Of a stretch of DNA of 64,000 bases, positions 35,222 through 43,806 are shown piece after piece. Position 1 is the stretch's first letter. Every line of letters begins with the position of its first letter. Both the position numbers and the translations under genes were made by a program. The notes beneath the pieces are model-generated. The model worked only from the letters and a program-made list of their open reading frames with translations, ran no database searches and was not told the origin of the DNA. The stretch comes from an uncultured Verrucomicrobiota bacterium (GTDB taxonomy: Bacteria > Verrucomicrobiota > Verrucomicrobiia > Limisphaerales > UBA9464), in assembly GCA_903907995.1 (NCBI GenBank), contig CAIVQH010000047.1, positions 1-64,000 of the forward strand, in the 5' to 3' direction.

Positions 35222-35542
35222 ATGACGAAAGAATTCCACGCCGCGTTTGCCGCTGATGATGTGCGCCTGCACTACGCCACTGAAAGTGACGGAGTGCATG
35301 AAGTGCCCGGCCTGAGCCTTTCCGTGGAGAAGGGGCAGACGATTTCCATCTACGAATTTCCCAACGCGTCGGCCTACGAAGTTCGCGGCCGTCTGGTCGT
35401 GGCCACCACGGCGCGGTTGCCCGTGGATGAAGGCGTAAAAAAGGATGCTTTCGAGGTGGGCTTGGCCCTGGGGGTTGTCCTCGGTGTGGTGGCGACCTGG
35501 TTGTTTCTCCGGTGGGCGGTGAACCGCGCCAGCTGGTGCTGA
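35222..35542 (+). CDS. Small protein with C-terminal membrane anchor
   Basis: A 106-residue protein. Residues 1-78 are a beta-rich soluble domain (LSLSVEKGQTISIYEFPNAS), followed by one transmembrane helix (FEVGLALGVVLGVVATWLFL). The ATG lies 4 nt after the zinc-ribbon gene. Phage lysis or membrane-associated early proteins can look like this, but no family is recognised. Confidence 0.55.
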   Translation: MTKEFHAAFAADDVRLHYATESDGVHEVPGLSLSVEKGQTISIYEFPNASAYEVRGRLVVATTARLPVDEGVKKDAFEVGLALGVVLGVVATWLFLRWAVNRASWC

Positions 35543-35546
35543 GCGT

Positions 35547-35792
35547 ATGACCAACGATTACAAAATGAGAAACCTTTTGGGCCGGTCCGAAATCAGGAAG
35601 CTGGAGGCCGAGGGGTGGTGTTTTTCCGAGCACGGGACCCGGCTGGGTGACTGCTATTCGGTCTGGTCACAGCATGAGGAAACCAAGGAATTGAAGATCC
35701 GCTTTCTGGCCGATCCTGAGACCTACCCGAACGCCTGGCCGGAAGACGCCCCAGCCCAGCCCGACAGCCAGCCGGAACTGGCCCTGCTTTGA
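35547..35792 (+). CDS. Small hypothetical island protein
   Basis: An 81-residue acidic, soluble protein starting MTNDYKMRNLLGRSEIRKLE, with a Pro/Gln-rich C-terminus. It starts 4 nt after the previous gene and its stop overlaps the methyltransferase TTG start. No family recognised. Confidence 0.5.
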   Translation: MTNDYKMRNLLGRSEIRKLEAEGWCFSEHGTRLGDCYSVWSQHEETKELKIRFLADPETYPNAWPEDAPAQPDSQPELALL

Positions 35793-37243
35793 AACACTGC
35801 GCCGATCTCTTCTGCGGTGCCGGCGGCACGTCCACCGGTCTGCTGCTGGCCGCTGCTGAGCTGGGCCTCAACGTGGACCTGCTCGCGGTCAACCATTGGT
35901 CGCTGGCGATTGATACCCACACGGCCAATCACCCGCAGGTCCGCCATCTGTGCGAGTCTCTCGACCACATTGACCCCACGGAGGTGATTCCCGGCGGCCG
36001 GCTGGAGCTGCTGTGCGCCAGTCCGGAATGCACGCACCACAGCCGCGCCCGTGGCGGCAAGCCCCGCAGCGACCAGAGCCGTGCCAGCGCGTGGAAGATC
36101 ATCGACTGGGTGAGCAAGCTGCACGTCAAGAACCTGCTGATCGAGAACGTCGCCGAGTTCGTCGATTGGGCCCCACTCACGAAGGCCGGCAAGCCGATGA
36201 AGCGCCGCAAGGGCAAGACCTTTCAGGCGTTTCTGGCCGCCCTCCGCTGCCAGTTTGCCCACGTCGAGTGGAAGATCCTCAACTGCGCCGACTACGGGGA
36301 CGCCACCACCCGCAAGCGCCTCTTTATCATGTGCCGGCGGTCCAAGCGCATCACCTGGCCGGCTCCGACCCATGCCGGGCAGTGGCGGGCGGCCCGCGAG
36401 GTGATTGATTGGAGCCTGGAAGGTCGAAGCATTTATGGCCGAAAAAAGCCATTGAGCGAGAACACGCGCCGCCGGATCGAGGCGGGCCTGCGTAAGTTCG
36501 GCGGCGAGAAGTTCTGCCTCCAGATTGACCATACGGGCGGCGGCAACGGCTGCCTGCGGTCGGCCGATCAGCCGCTGGGCACTTTGGTCACCAAAGAGAA
36601 CGTGGCGCTGGCGGAGCCCTTTATTGTCCATCTGCGGGGCACGCATCCCAGCCAGGTCAACAGTTCGGCGCGGTCCGTGGATGCGCCCTTGCCGGCGCTG
36701 ACGACCAGCGGGGCGCATGTTGGTCTCGCGGAGCCCTTCCTGCTGAAATATCACGGCTCACACAAGGGGCGGAACGATGGTGATGCCCGGAACTACCCTT
36801 TGGACGAACCTTTGCCGACGCTCGACACGTCGAACCGGATTGCCCTGGTGCAGCCCTTCGTGATCGGCCAGCAGAGCTGCGCGGCGGCGCGGCCGGTGTC
36901 GGAGCCGCTGCCTACTGTGGCCACGGCCGGGGCCATCGCGCTGGTTGAACCGTTTCTGGTCAAATACTACGGCACGGGCGGGGCCAATTCCGTCACGGAG
37001 CCGCTCGACACGGTCACCACGCGGGATCGCTTCGGCCTGTGCCAGCCGGAGGTTGAGATTGCCGGCGAGCGTTACCGGCTCGACGTGCGTTTCCGCATGT
37101 TGCAGCCGCATGAGCTGTCCGCCGCGATGGGGTTTCCAGCGGATTACCAGTTTTCCGGCAACCGCGAGGCCCGCGTGAAGCAGATCGGCAATGCCGTGCC
37201 GGTTCGGACCGCCATGGCCCTCTGCAAGGAACTGCTTCGGTGA
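35789..37243 (+). CDS. Phage-type DNA (cytosine-5) methyltransferase
   Basis: A 484-residue C5 methyltransferase that transfers methyl from SAM to cytosine. Motif I is LFCGAGGTSTG (7-17). The catalytic motif IV is LCASPECTHHS with Cys81, and SPEC replaces the common PPC. Motif VI is IENV (118-121), motif VIII-like DATTRKRLF (171-179), and motif X QIGNAVPV (465-472). Between 258 and 420 there are five imperfect repeats of the form EPLPT-T...ALVEPF. No restriction endonuclease is nearby, so the enzyme may be an orphan protecting mobile DNA or regulating. TTG start coupled to the previous stop. Confidence 0.88.
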   Translation: MKHCADLFCGAGGTSTGLLLAAAELGLNVDLLAVNHWSLAIDTHTANHPQVRHLCESLDHIDPTEVIPGGRLELLCASPECTHHSRARGGKPRSDQSRASAWKIIDWVSKLHVKNLLIENVAEFVDWAPLTKAGKPMKRRKGKTFQAFLAALRCQFAHVEWKILNCADYGDATTRKRLFIMCRRSKRITWPAPTHAGQWRAAREVIDWSLEGRSIYGRKKPLSENTRRRIEAGLRKFGGEKFCLQIDHTGGGNGCLRSADQPLGTLVTKENVALAEPFIVHLRGTHPSQVNSSARSVDAPLPALTTSGAHVGLAEPFLLKYHGSHKGRNDGDARNYPLDEPLPTLDTSNRIALVQPFVIGQQSCAAARPVSEPLPTVATAGAIALVEPFLVKYYGTGGANSVTEPLDTVTTRDRFGLCQPEVEIAGERYRLDVRFRMLQPHELSAAMGFPADYQFSGNREARVKQIGNAVPVRTAMALCKELLR

Positions 37244-37758
37244 AACCGCCCAAAGCCCAGCGCCTGAAGCAGCAGACCGGGGAGGATTTGCAGGGGGCTT
37301 TGCTGGGCTTCATCCAGGGCAAGTTTTACGGGCAGGCCCCGGCGGAGCGCGTGGCCTTCCTCAAGGATCGGCGGCGGTTGCGGGAATGGGTTGTCCTCTG
37401 GCCCGCCACCTGGCTGAACGAGCGCGGCGTGTCGTTCCCGCCGGAGCGTTACCAGGAGATCGTGACGGGCATCCTGATGGACGCCGTGCGCTACGGGAAC
37501 ACGGAAGCCATCGCCTACCGGCCCGCCTGGCTCGGCAAGGTCGTCCAGAGCCATTTCCGGCTGCAAGGGGAGTCGATTTACGAGGAAGGGAAGGCGTTGC
37601 GGACCGCGATGGAACTGACGCTGTCCACCCTGGCCGTGGTCGCCGGGCATTCCCGCCCGCGTGACGTGGTGGCGGACATGGCAGCGGCGGCGGCGCTGCT
37701 GAAGGCCCCGAAGCGCAAGACTCAACCGGCGGTTAAGGTGCAATTAAACCTGTGGTAA
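37240..37758 (+). CDS. Hypothetical protein, last gene of the island operon
   Basis: A 172-residue basic, helical protein (MKPPKAQRLKQQTGEDLQGA, RERxW-like WVVLWPATWLNERGVSFPPERYQEIVTGILMD). The GTG start overlaps the methyltransferase TGA. Its 3' end lies 6 nt before the right inverted repeat, and the sequence ccggcggttaaggt inside its end resembles a motif near the left end. No family recognised; a DNA-binding role would fit but is speculative. Confidence 0.6.
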   Translation: MKPPKAQRLKQQTGEDLQGALLGFIQGKFYGQAPAERVAFLKDRRRLREWVVLWPATWLNERGVSFPPERYQEIVTGILMDAVRYGNTEAIAYRPAWLGKVVQSHFRLQGESIYEEGKALRTAMELTLSTLAVVAGHSRPRDVVADMAAAAALLKAPKRKTQPAVKVQLNLW

Positions 37759-37764
37759 CCCCCT

Positions 37765-37830
37765 GCCAAAAAATTCTCAGATCAATTCGAACTGGCGGCA
37801 GTGGTGCCGGTTTCTTCCCAAAACGGCTTC
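37765..37830 (-). repeat. Right inverted terminal repeat of the island
   Basis: The inner block 37765-37787 and outer block 37814-37830 are inverse copies of the left-end blocks (31265-31286 and 31242-31258). Spacing between blocks differs (26 nt here, 6 nt at the left), as in multi-site transposon ends. Confidence 0.75.
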
Positions 37831-37950
37831 CGAGGCTGGTTTCCGACGTAAGTCGTTGATCTTCGGGCTGCTTCGGCCTTGTTCGGCCTATTTCACCCTT
37901 TCCCAGATCGCGCGCGAAGACTCACAGCTGGCGGCATTCCCCGCTGTCCT

Positions 37951-37986
37951 CTCTCCCAGCGGGAGAGGGTTAGGGTGAGGGAGAAC
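37951..37986 (-). repeat. Interspersed palindromic repeat, right copy flanking the island
   Basis: The inverse of 31131-31166 (33 of 36 identical). It includes ctctcccagcgggagag, a stem-loop. It lies 120 nt beyond the right terminal repeat and 69 nt from the PQQ-propeller stop. Confidence 0.8.
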
Positions 37987-38055
37987 GGCCCGCCTTCGCC
38001 AAGGCCGACTTCCTCTCCGAAGCCGGTAGCTGAACTCGGTGGCAAGATGCGTCTC

Positions 38056-39600
38056 TCACCGCAATCCGGCAGCAACAGCCCCTTTGCGGACGGCAAACAG
38101 GCGGTTGTTGGTGGTGACGTAAACGGTGCCATTGGCGGTGGTGGCGGTGGAACTGATCTGGCCACCCAGCTCGACGCGGCTGAGCACGCGCTTTTCCCGG
38201 CCGGCGGCGAGCACCCAGAAAGTGCCATTGCGGGTGCCGAGGTACACCTTGCCATCGGCCACGAGCGCGGAGGCCCAAAGCTCGCCCCCGACATCCTGCG
38301 TCCAGACGGCCGCGCCAGTCTTGGTATCCACGCAATGCAGGAAGTGCTGCGAATCGGCGACGTAGGCCAGGCCGTCCTGCACCGCCGGGGTGCTCATGGT
38401 GTGGCGTCCCACCGGGTACGACCAAAGCAGCGCATTGGTCCCGGCCGGGCCGGTGCCGCGCGGGTCGAGGCATTTCAGCCACGCCTCGTTCTTGCCCCAG
38501 AACCAGTCGCCACCGCCGGCCACGTACAGCCGGCCCTGATCGAAGACCGGCATGCCGTAGATGTTGCTCGGGCTGACGCGCCGGTTGCTGAGAAAGCTGT
38601 GGATGTTTTCCTTCGGCGCGTCGGGATCGAAATCGTATTGCCAGAGCTTTTTCAGCTTCTCCACCTGCCCCTCCGGCGGATTTTTGGCCAGAGGCTCGAA
38701 GGCATAGATCACGCCGTTGCCGCCCGCGAAAAAGATGCGTTCCGCGCCATCCACCTTGGCCAGCGAAGGGGACGACCAGGTGCAGTGGAAGATGTCAGGC
38801 GCGATATGCTCATCGTCGCGGGCCAGCAAGCGGCCGGTGCGCTTATCGAGCACGATGAGGCTGGGCGCATCGGGTGTACGGATGACCTTATGGGTGTTGT
38901 CCACGCCGGTGCCGGTGTTGATGTAGAGGTGGTTTCCTCTCACAAGGATGGACGCGTGCGCGCCGTCGTGCGTCCAGATGCCGACCTCCTTCGGCATGTC
39001 GAAGAGCCAGACGATATCCGCGTCGCGGGGACCGGCGACGTACGGCTGTACGGGCGCGTTCGTGCCGCGCGGGGTCATGTGCCGTCCCTCGTCGCGAAAG
39101 GGTCCGTCGTTGCCGTTCGCCATGCCGTGCGGATCAAGGCAGAGCACCTCACCCCGGTTGCTCACCGTGTACACCCGGTCGCCATCGACGGTTACCGGGG
39201 ACGACCAGCCCGTTTTCGGCCAATCGAGATAAGGATCTTCCTCGCGCTTGGGCACAACGAGTTGCCAGAGCAGATGACCGTCATTCTCGTCGAGGCACAG
39301 CACCACGCCGGCATCACCGGTGTGCGCGGGGTCACGCGGTTCCTCGTTGTTGGTGCCGATGTAAACGCGGCCACCCGCAACGATGGGCGAGGAATAGGTC
39401 TGGGTGCCCAGCGGGACCGACCAGCTCACATTCGTGCCCGTCTGCGGATCGAAGCCCTCCGGCAGGCCGCGCTCGGACGACACCATGTTTCGCGTCCAGG
39501 CCTGGCCCCACTGGGGCTGGTCCGCCGCGAGCAGGGCCGCAGCCATGGCCAGTGAGGTACCCAAAGCCAGATGGCGTAGGTCAATGAAGGTGAGGTTCAT
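38056..39600 (-). CDS. Secreted PQQ-like beta-propeller protein
   Basis: A 514-residue protein with a signal peptide (LRHLALGTSLAMAAALLAADQP). It has repeated propeller blades with YSSPIVAGGRVYIGT, WSSPVTVDGDRVYTVSNRGEVLCLD, STPAVQDGLAYVADSQHFLHCVD and ASALVADGKVYLGTRNGTFWVL. Pyrrolo-quinoline-quinone-like repeats without the dehydrogenase cofactor signatures are common in this phylum. The role may be as a binding or assembly module. ATG at 39600 chosen over 39618. Confidence 0.85.
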   Translation of the reverse strand: MNLTFIDLRHLALGTSLAMAAALLAADQPQWGQAWTRNMVSSERGLPEGFDPQTGTNVSWSVPLGTQTYSSPIVAGGRVYIGTNNEEPRDPAHTGDAGVVLCLDENDGHLLWQLVVPKREEDPYLDWPKTGWSSPVTVDGDRVYTVSNRGEVLCLDPHGMANGNDGPFRDEGRHMTPRGTNAPVQPYVAGPRDADIVWLFDMPKEVGIWTHDGAHASILVRGNHLYINTGTGVDNTHKVIRTPDAPSLIVLDKRTGRLLARDDEHIAPDIFHCTWSSPSLAKVDGAERIFFAGGNGVIYAFEPLAKNPPEGQVEKLKKLWQYDFDPDAPKENIHSFLSNRRVSPSNIYGMPVFDQGRLYVAGGGDWFWGKNEAWLKCLDPRGTGPAGTNALLWSYPVGRHTMSTPAVQDGLAYVADSQHFLHCVDTKTGAAVWTQDVGGELWASALVADGKVYLGTRNGTFWVLAAGREKRVLSRVELGGQISSTATTANGTVYVTTNNRLFAVRKGAVAAGLR

Positions 39601-39742
39601 GCAATGTGGGACGGGCACGACAGGGTGGCATGTTCAGCTTTCTCCGGGCAATCCCGCAGACAACTTCCGCAATTTCGGTGGAGCCGCCCGCCCCAGGAAC
39701 CCTACTGTAGCTCCCGGCGCATCGGTCCGCGCCAACCCGACA

Positions 39743-41521
39743 ATGAACACTGCCACAGCTTTCGGCACCCGCCAGCCCGCCAATCCGCACGTCGCCGCCT
39801 GGGTTCGCGACATGGCTGCCATCACGCAGCCCGACCGCATCTTCTGGTGCGACGGTTCAGAGGCCGAGCGCGATTACCTCTACGACGAGGCGGTGAAGTC
39901 CGGGGTGCTCCTCCGGCTAAACCAGGAGAAGCTGCCCGGCTGCTACTACCACCGCTCCAACCCGAACGACGTCGCCCGGGTCGAGCAGTGTACCTACATC
40001 TGCACGGAGACCGAGGAGGAGGCCGGCCCGACCAACAACTGGTCCGAACCGAAGGCCATGCGCGCGAAGCTGTTGGCGCTGGCCAAGGGCGCGATGGTGG
40101 GGCGCACCATGTATGTCGTACCCTACCTGATGGGGCCGGCCGGTTCGCCGCTGACGAAGATCGGCTATGAGCTGACCGACAGCATCTATGTGGTGCTGAA
40201 CATGCGGATCATGACCCGCATGGGCGAGGTGGCGCGGCACGAACTGGCCGACCGCGAGGATTTTAACCGGGGCCTGCACTGCCTGCTGGATCTCGATCCC
40301 GCCAAGCGCTTCATCTGCCACTTCCCCCAGCGCAACGAGGTTATTTCCCTCGGCTCCGGGTACGGCGGCAACGTGCTGCTGGGAAAGAAGTGCCTAGCAC
40401 TACGCATCGGCTCGTGGCTCGGCCGCAAGGAGGGCTGGCTCGCCGAGCACATGCTCATTCTCGGCGTCGAGTCGCCGACGGGCGAGAAGACCTACGTGGC
40501 CGCCGCCTTTCCGAGCGCCTGCGGCAAGACGAACTTCGCGATGCTCGTGCCACCCGCCCATTTCGCGGGCTGGAAGATCTGGACCGTCGGGGATGACATC
40601 GCCTGGATGAAGCCCGGCCCGGACGGACGGCTCTGGGCCATCAACCCCGAGGCCGGCTACTTCGGTGTCGCGCCGGGCACCAACGCGAAGACGAACCCGA
40701 ACGCGATGATCACGCTGTCGCGGGACACCATCTTCACCAACGTCGCCTTGAAACCCGATGGCACCGTCTGGTGGGAAGGCCACGACGATCCGCCGCCCGC
40801 CGAATGCCTCGACTGGCAGGGTCGCCCGTGGACGCCCGCCTCGAAGGAAAAGGCCGCCCACCCGAACTCACGCTTCACCGCGCCGATGCAGAACAACCCC
40901 GCGCTGGCCACCGAGGCCAATCAGCCGGATGGCGTCCCCATCGGTGCGATCATCTTTGGTGGTCGGCGAGCCACGACGCTGCCGCTGGTGTGCGAGGCCT
41001 TCAACTGGGTCCATGGCGTCTATCTCGGCGCGACGATGGGCAGCGAAATGACCGCCGCTGCCGCCGGCACGGTCGGCCAGGTGCGCCGCGACCCGATGGC
41101 CATGCTGCCCTTCTGTGGGTACAACATGGGGCACTACTTCCGGCACTGGCTCAATATGCGGAAGCGCCTGAAGTATCCGCCGCGCGTGTTCCAGGTGAAC
41201 TGGTTCCGCAAGGATGCCGCCGGCAAGTTCCTCTGGCCCGGCTTCGGCGAAAACATGCGGGTGCTCAAGTGGATCGTGGACCGTTGCCACGGTCGCGTCG
41301 GTGCGCACGAGGCGCCGCTGGGCTGGCTGCCGCGCGTGCAGGACTTCGACTTCGACGGCCTCACGGAGTTCGGCCCCGAGCAGTTCACGCAGGTGCAGGA
41401 CATCAACCTTGAGGAATGGCGCCGGGAGGTGCTCTCGCAGGACGAACTGTTCATGAAGATCTACAGCTTCCTGCCCAAGGAGATGATCTTTCAGCGGGAA
41501 CTGCTGGTGGCGCGGCTGTAA
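39743..41521 (+). CDS. pckG: Phosphoenolpyruvate carboxykinase (GTP)
   Basis: A 592-residue enzyme converting oxaloacetate and GTP to PEP, for gluconeogenesis. The GTP-class P-loop FPSACGKTNFAML with the reactive Cys lies at about 255-267. YGGNVLLGKKCLALRI, WTVGDDIAWM, INPEAGYFGVAPGTN and the lid FNWVHGVYLGATMGSE are all present. Length matches GTP-type PEPCK (about 600). The ATG at 39743 follows a long open frame antisense to the propeller gene. Gluconeogenesis from acetate would link it to acsA in the same window. Confidence 0.96.
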   Translation: MNTATAFGTRQPANPHVAAWVRDMAAITQPDRIFWCDGSEAERDYLYDEAVKSGVLLRLNQEKLPGCYYHRSNPNDVARVEQCTYICTETEEEAGPTNNWSEPKAMRAKLLALAKGAMVGRTMYVVPYLMGPAGSPLTKIGYELTDSIYVVLNMRIMTRMGEVARHELADREDFNRGLHCLLDLDPAKRFICHFPQRNEVISLGSGYGGNVLLGKKCLALRIGSWLGRKEGWLAEHMLILGVESPTGEKTYVAAAFPSACGKTNFAMLVPPAHFAGWKIWTVGDDIAWMKPGPDGRLWAINPEAGYFGVAPGTNAKTNPNAMITLSRDTIFTNVALKPDGTVWWEGHDDPPPAECLDWQGRPWTPASKEKAAHPNSRFTAPMQNNPALATEANQPDGVPIGAIIFGGRRATTLPLVCEAFNWVHGVYLGATMGSEMTAAAAGTVGQVRRDPMAMLPFCGYNMGHYFRHWLNMRKRLKYPPRVFQVNWFRKDAAGKFLWPGFGENMRVLKWIVDRCHGRVGAHEAPLGWLPRVQDFDFDGLTEFGPEQFTQVQDINLEEWRREVLSQDELFMKIYSFLPKEMIFQRELLVARL

Positions 41522-41546
41522 TTTCGTTCCGGCCAGAATGGGACCG

Positions 41547-42119
41547 TCACATCTGGCTGTCGGTATAAAAAACATCGCCGGTTTCCCGGTCCATGAAGAG
41601 GTGGAAATTCGAGTGGGACTCGGCGGGGAATGACCAGCCCTGATATGCGGACGGAGGTTTGGGTAGAAACCATTTGGGCCGTCTTGCTTTCAGCTCCTGT
41701 ATCTGTACTTCGTCAGCGGGTCCGGATTCCTGCATTTTGTCATGGGTGACCCAACCGGCGACATAGCCCGGCGGGGCCTTGAATTGGAATGAGAACTCCT
41801 CCTCGCGAGTAAAATGCGGTGTCCGCATGTAACTGGAGTGGATGACACGGACATCTTTCGGTACCGGTACACCAAATGCGCGTTCCCAGTTCTTCGGGTC
41901 GTCATCCCAATGTCCGGCCTTGGCCAGTCCGTTGGCGACGAGACAAACGAAAAGGATGATCGGCAAACCGATCATTAAAAAGCCAACCAATCCCAAGAAA
42001 GCGGCCACGCAACAGCCGATCCGCACTGTTCGCTTCGTAAGCACTCTCTTCACAGCACCAAATGCCTGCTGGAATACACTTTGGTCGCATGATCCTGTTT
42101 CTTGTTCGGAAGTATTCAC
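41547..42119 (-). CDS. Single-pass membrane protein of unknown function
   Basis: A 190-residue protein. Residues 1-32 are cytoplasmic and basic, then a hydrophobic segment at about 33-66 (IGCCVAAFLGLVGFLMIGLP). An extracytoplasmic domain follows, with EEFSFQFKAPPGYVAGWVT and a C-terminal NFHLFMDRETGDVFYTDSQM. The pattern resembles small anchored proteins expanded in this phylum. Convergent with pckG. No family recognised. Confidence 0.6.
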   Translation of the reverse strand: MNTSEQETGSCDQSVFQQAFGAVKRVLTKRTVRIGCCVAAFLGLVGFLMIGLPIILFVCLVANGLAKAGHWDDDPKNWERAFGVPVPKDVRVIHSSYMRTPHFTREEEFSFQFKAPPGYVAGWVTHDKMQESGPADEVQIQELKARRPKWFLPKPPSAYQGWSFPAESHSNFHLFMDRETGDVFYTDSQM

Positions 42120-42312
42120 CTTAGCCCGCTTCTGTGTATGCCCTTGTTAGCCGCCCTTCCTGCTCGGGCGGATTCTTATGACCCTTGACTGTTCGTGGCA
42201 ACGCCTTGAATCCAACTTCAGGTGACAGTTTCCGCGGCCTTACGCCAATCCCAAGGTTCCGGCGAAGGATTTTGCCGGGACGGGCGTATTACCCGGGTGA
42301 AAGGTTCAACGA

Positions 42313-43191
42313 ATGACTTCACCACGCCTCCTCAAAATCGCCGCTATCGCCTTGGCCGTGCAGGGAATTGGTCTCACCAGCGGCTTTGCCGAGAACGCCC
42401 CCGTGCCCCCGCCGCCCGGTTACCTTGCAGCCGTGGCCAATATGCCGGCCCCCGCGCCGGAAGATCCCGGTCCGCGGATGGATTTCCGGTTCGATGGGGT
42501 GCCCCTGACTGAGGCCATCAAGGGCATTCAGGAGCAGTATCACAAAGCTGCCGCACCGAAGTATCTGAATGTGGTCATCGGCGAGCACCTTCGTGACTTG
42601 GCGGAAACCAATACCATCACCCTGAGTGTCAAACAGGTGACGGCGGGAGAATTACTGAAGCTGATCGGCACCTCCAGCCAACGGAGGATCGCCTGGCAGC
42701 AATTCCAGAACGGCAGCTACACACTCATCCAGGGCAACGGTGGTTTCAGCTTTATTCCGGAGCACTCCAGTGGCGGCAATCCCACGTATTTGCTTCAGAG
42801 CGAATACCCGGCCGCCTATGGAGCAACACAGCCCAATCTGTATGGCCAGTTACCGGCCGGCCAGCCACAACAGGCTGTTGCCCCAGAACGCAAATTCGTC
42901 TCCTACTTCTCGCTCGAACCCTACCTTGACCGCTTCAAGGTCGAGGATATCACCACCGCCATGAAGCTGGGCTGGGAGCTCAGCGGAGCCAAGGAGCTGC
43001 CCACGATGAAATTTCATGAGGAGACCAAGCTGTTGGTGGTCTCAGGAACCACGGACCAGCTCGCCGTTGTGACTGCGGTGCTTCAAAACCTGTCTACCTC
43101 CCAAGGGGCGGGCGGAGGGCTGCGTGTGCCCATCCCGATGCCGCCTACGGCGCGCCAGTCCGCTATTCCCGTTTCGCCCGCCAAGCCCTAA
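42313..43191 (+). CDS. Exported STN/secretin-N-like protein
   Basis: A 292-residue protein with a signal peptide (LLKIAAIALAVQGIGLTSGF). FRFDGVPLTEAIKGIQEQYH ... NTITLSVKQVTAGELLKLIG follows the short secretin/TonB N-terminal (STN) fold pattern. A second, similar repeat near the C-terminus (DRFKVEDITTAMKLGWELSG ... KFHEETKLLVVSGTTDQLAVV) resembles a secretin N1-like domain. It lies 9 nt before the sigma factor, so it probably belongs to the same regulatory operon. Confidence 0.65.
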   Translation: MTSPRLLKIAAIALAVQGIGLTSGFAENAPVPPPPGYLAAVANMPAPAPEDPGPRMDFRFDGVPLTEAIKGIQEQYHKAAAPKYLNVVIGEHLRDLAETNTITLSVKQVTAGELLKLIGTSSQRRIAWQQFQNGSYTLIQGNGGFSFIPEHSSGGNPTYLLQSEYPAAYGATQPNLYGQLPAGQPQQAVAPERKFVSYFSLEPYLDRFKVEDITTAMKLGWELSGAKELPTMKFHEETKLLVVSGTTDQLAVVTAVLQNLSTSQGAGGGLRVPIPMPPTARQSAIPVSPAKP

Positions 43192-43200
43192 CTTCTGCCC

Positions 43201-43806
43201 GTGGATTCCGTCGCGCTCGCCTCCGTGATGCCGACCGCCGCCGTCCTGGCCCCGGCCACTTCGCCGACGATCGTGCTCACGCAGGCATTGCGGGCGGGCG
43301 ACGAAGCTGCTTGGCGCGACTTTCATGCCGCTTACGCTCCCCGGCTGATGCGCTACCTGCTGGTGGTCTGTCAGGGACGAGAGGAAGACGCCCGCGAAGC
43401 CCTCCAGCAGACCTTCATCCGCGCCGTGCGGCACATCCGGCCCTGCCAGACAGAAGGTGAGCTGTGGGGCTGGCTGACGCTGCTCGCCCGCTGCGCCGCC
43501 GCCGATCTAGGCCGCCGGGAGCGCCGCTACCTGGGCTTTCTGACCCGCTGGCTGCCCCACCAAACCGACCCCCTGCCCGCCCCGCCCGACGCCGAGCAGC
43601 GCCTTCAGGAGGCGCTCGCGACCGAACTGGCGGCGCTGTCCCCGGCTGATCGGGAGCTGCTGGAGCAGAAATACCTCGGGGATAACGCCGTCCGCGAACT
43701 CGCGGAAACGCTGGGCACCTCGGAAAAAGCCGTCGAATCGCGCCTCACCCGCGCCCGCCAACGGCTCAAAACCGCCATCCTCAACCGCCTCCGCCATGAA
43801 ACCTGA
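43201..43806 (+). CDS. ECF-type RNA polymerase sigma factor
   Basis: A 201-residue sigma-70-family protein. Region 2 lies at about 35-100 (WRDFHAAYAPRLMRYLLVVC ... ALQQTFIRAVRHI). Region 4 is at about 130-195 (ELAALSPADRELLEQKYLGD, VRELAETLGTSEKAVESRLT, RARQRLK). The GTG start at 43201 is 9 nt after the STN gene; the N-terminal 25 residues are low-complexity and might be shorter in reality. Its 3' end overlaps the next gene by 11 nt, the usual coupling of a sigma factor with its anti-sigma partner. Confidence 0.88.
   Translation: MDSVALASVMPTAAVLAPATSPTIVLTQALRAGDEAAWRDFHAAYAPRLMRYLLVVCQGREEDAREALQQTFIRAVRHIRPCQTEGELWGWLTLLARCAAADLGRRERRYLGFLTRWLPHQTDPLPAPPDAEQRLQEALATELAALSPADRELLEQKYLGDNAVRELAETLGTSEKAVESRLTRARQRLKTAILNRLRHET

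Larger units (their letters stand above)
31242..37830. mobile_element. Inverted-repeat-bounded accessory island with phage-like genes, no recognisable transposase
   Basis: A segment of about 6.6 kb between hisC and the PQQ-propeller gene, enclosed by inverted repeats. It carries a large leftward unknown gene, a broken zinc-ribbon frame and a seven-gene rightward operon with GemA/Gp16-like, zinc-ribbon and phage-type cytosine methyltransferase genes. Those gene types are typical of Mu-like phages. No integrase, transposase, capsid or terminase is recognised. I could not find a target-site duplication. It may be a defective Mu-like prophage, a satellite or an undescribed element. Confidence 0.65.

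Noticed and set aside
35789-37243. Complete restriction-modification system
   Set aside because: Only the methyltransferase is recognisable; neither neighbour shows endonuclease motifs.
31242-37830. Target-site duplication at the island ends
   Set aside because: No convincing 5-9 bp direct repeat was found immediately outside either the inner or the outer inverted-repeat blocks.
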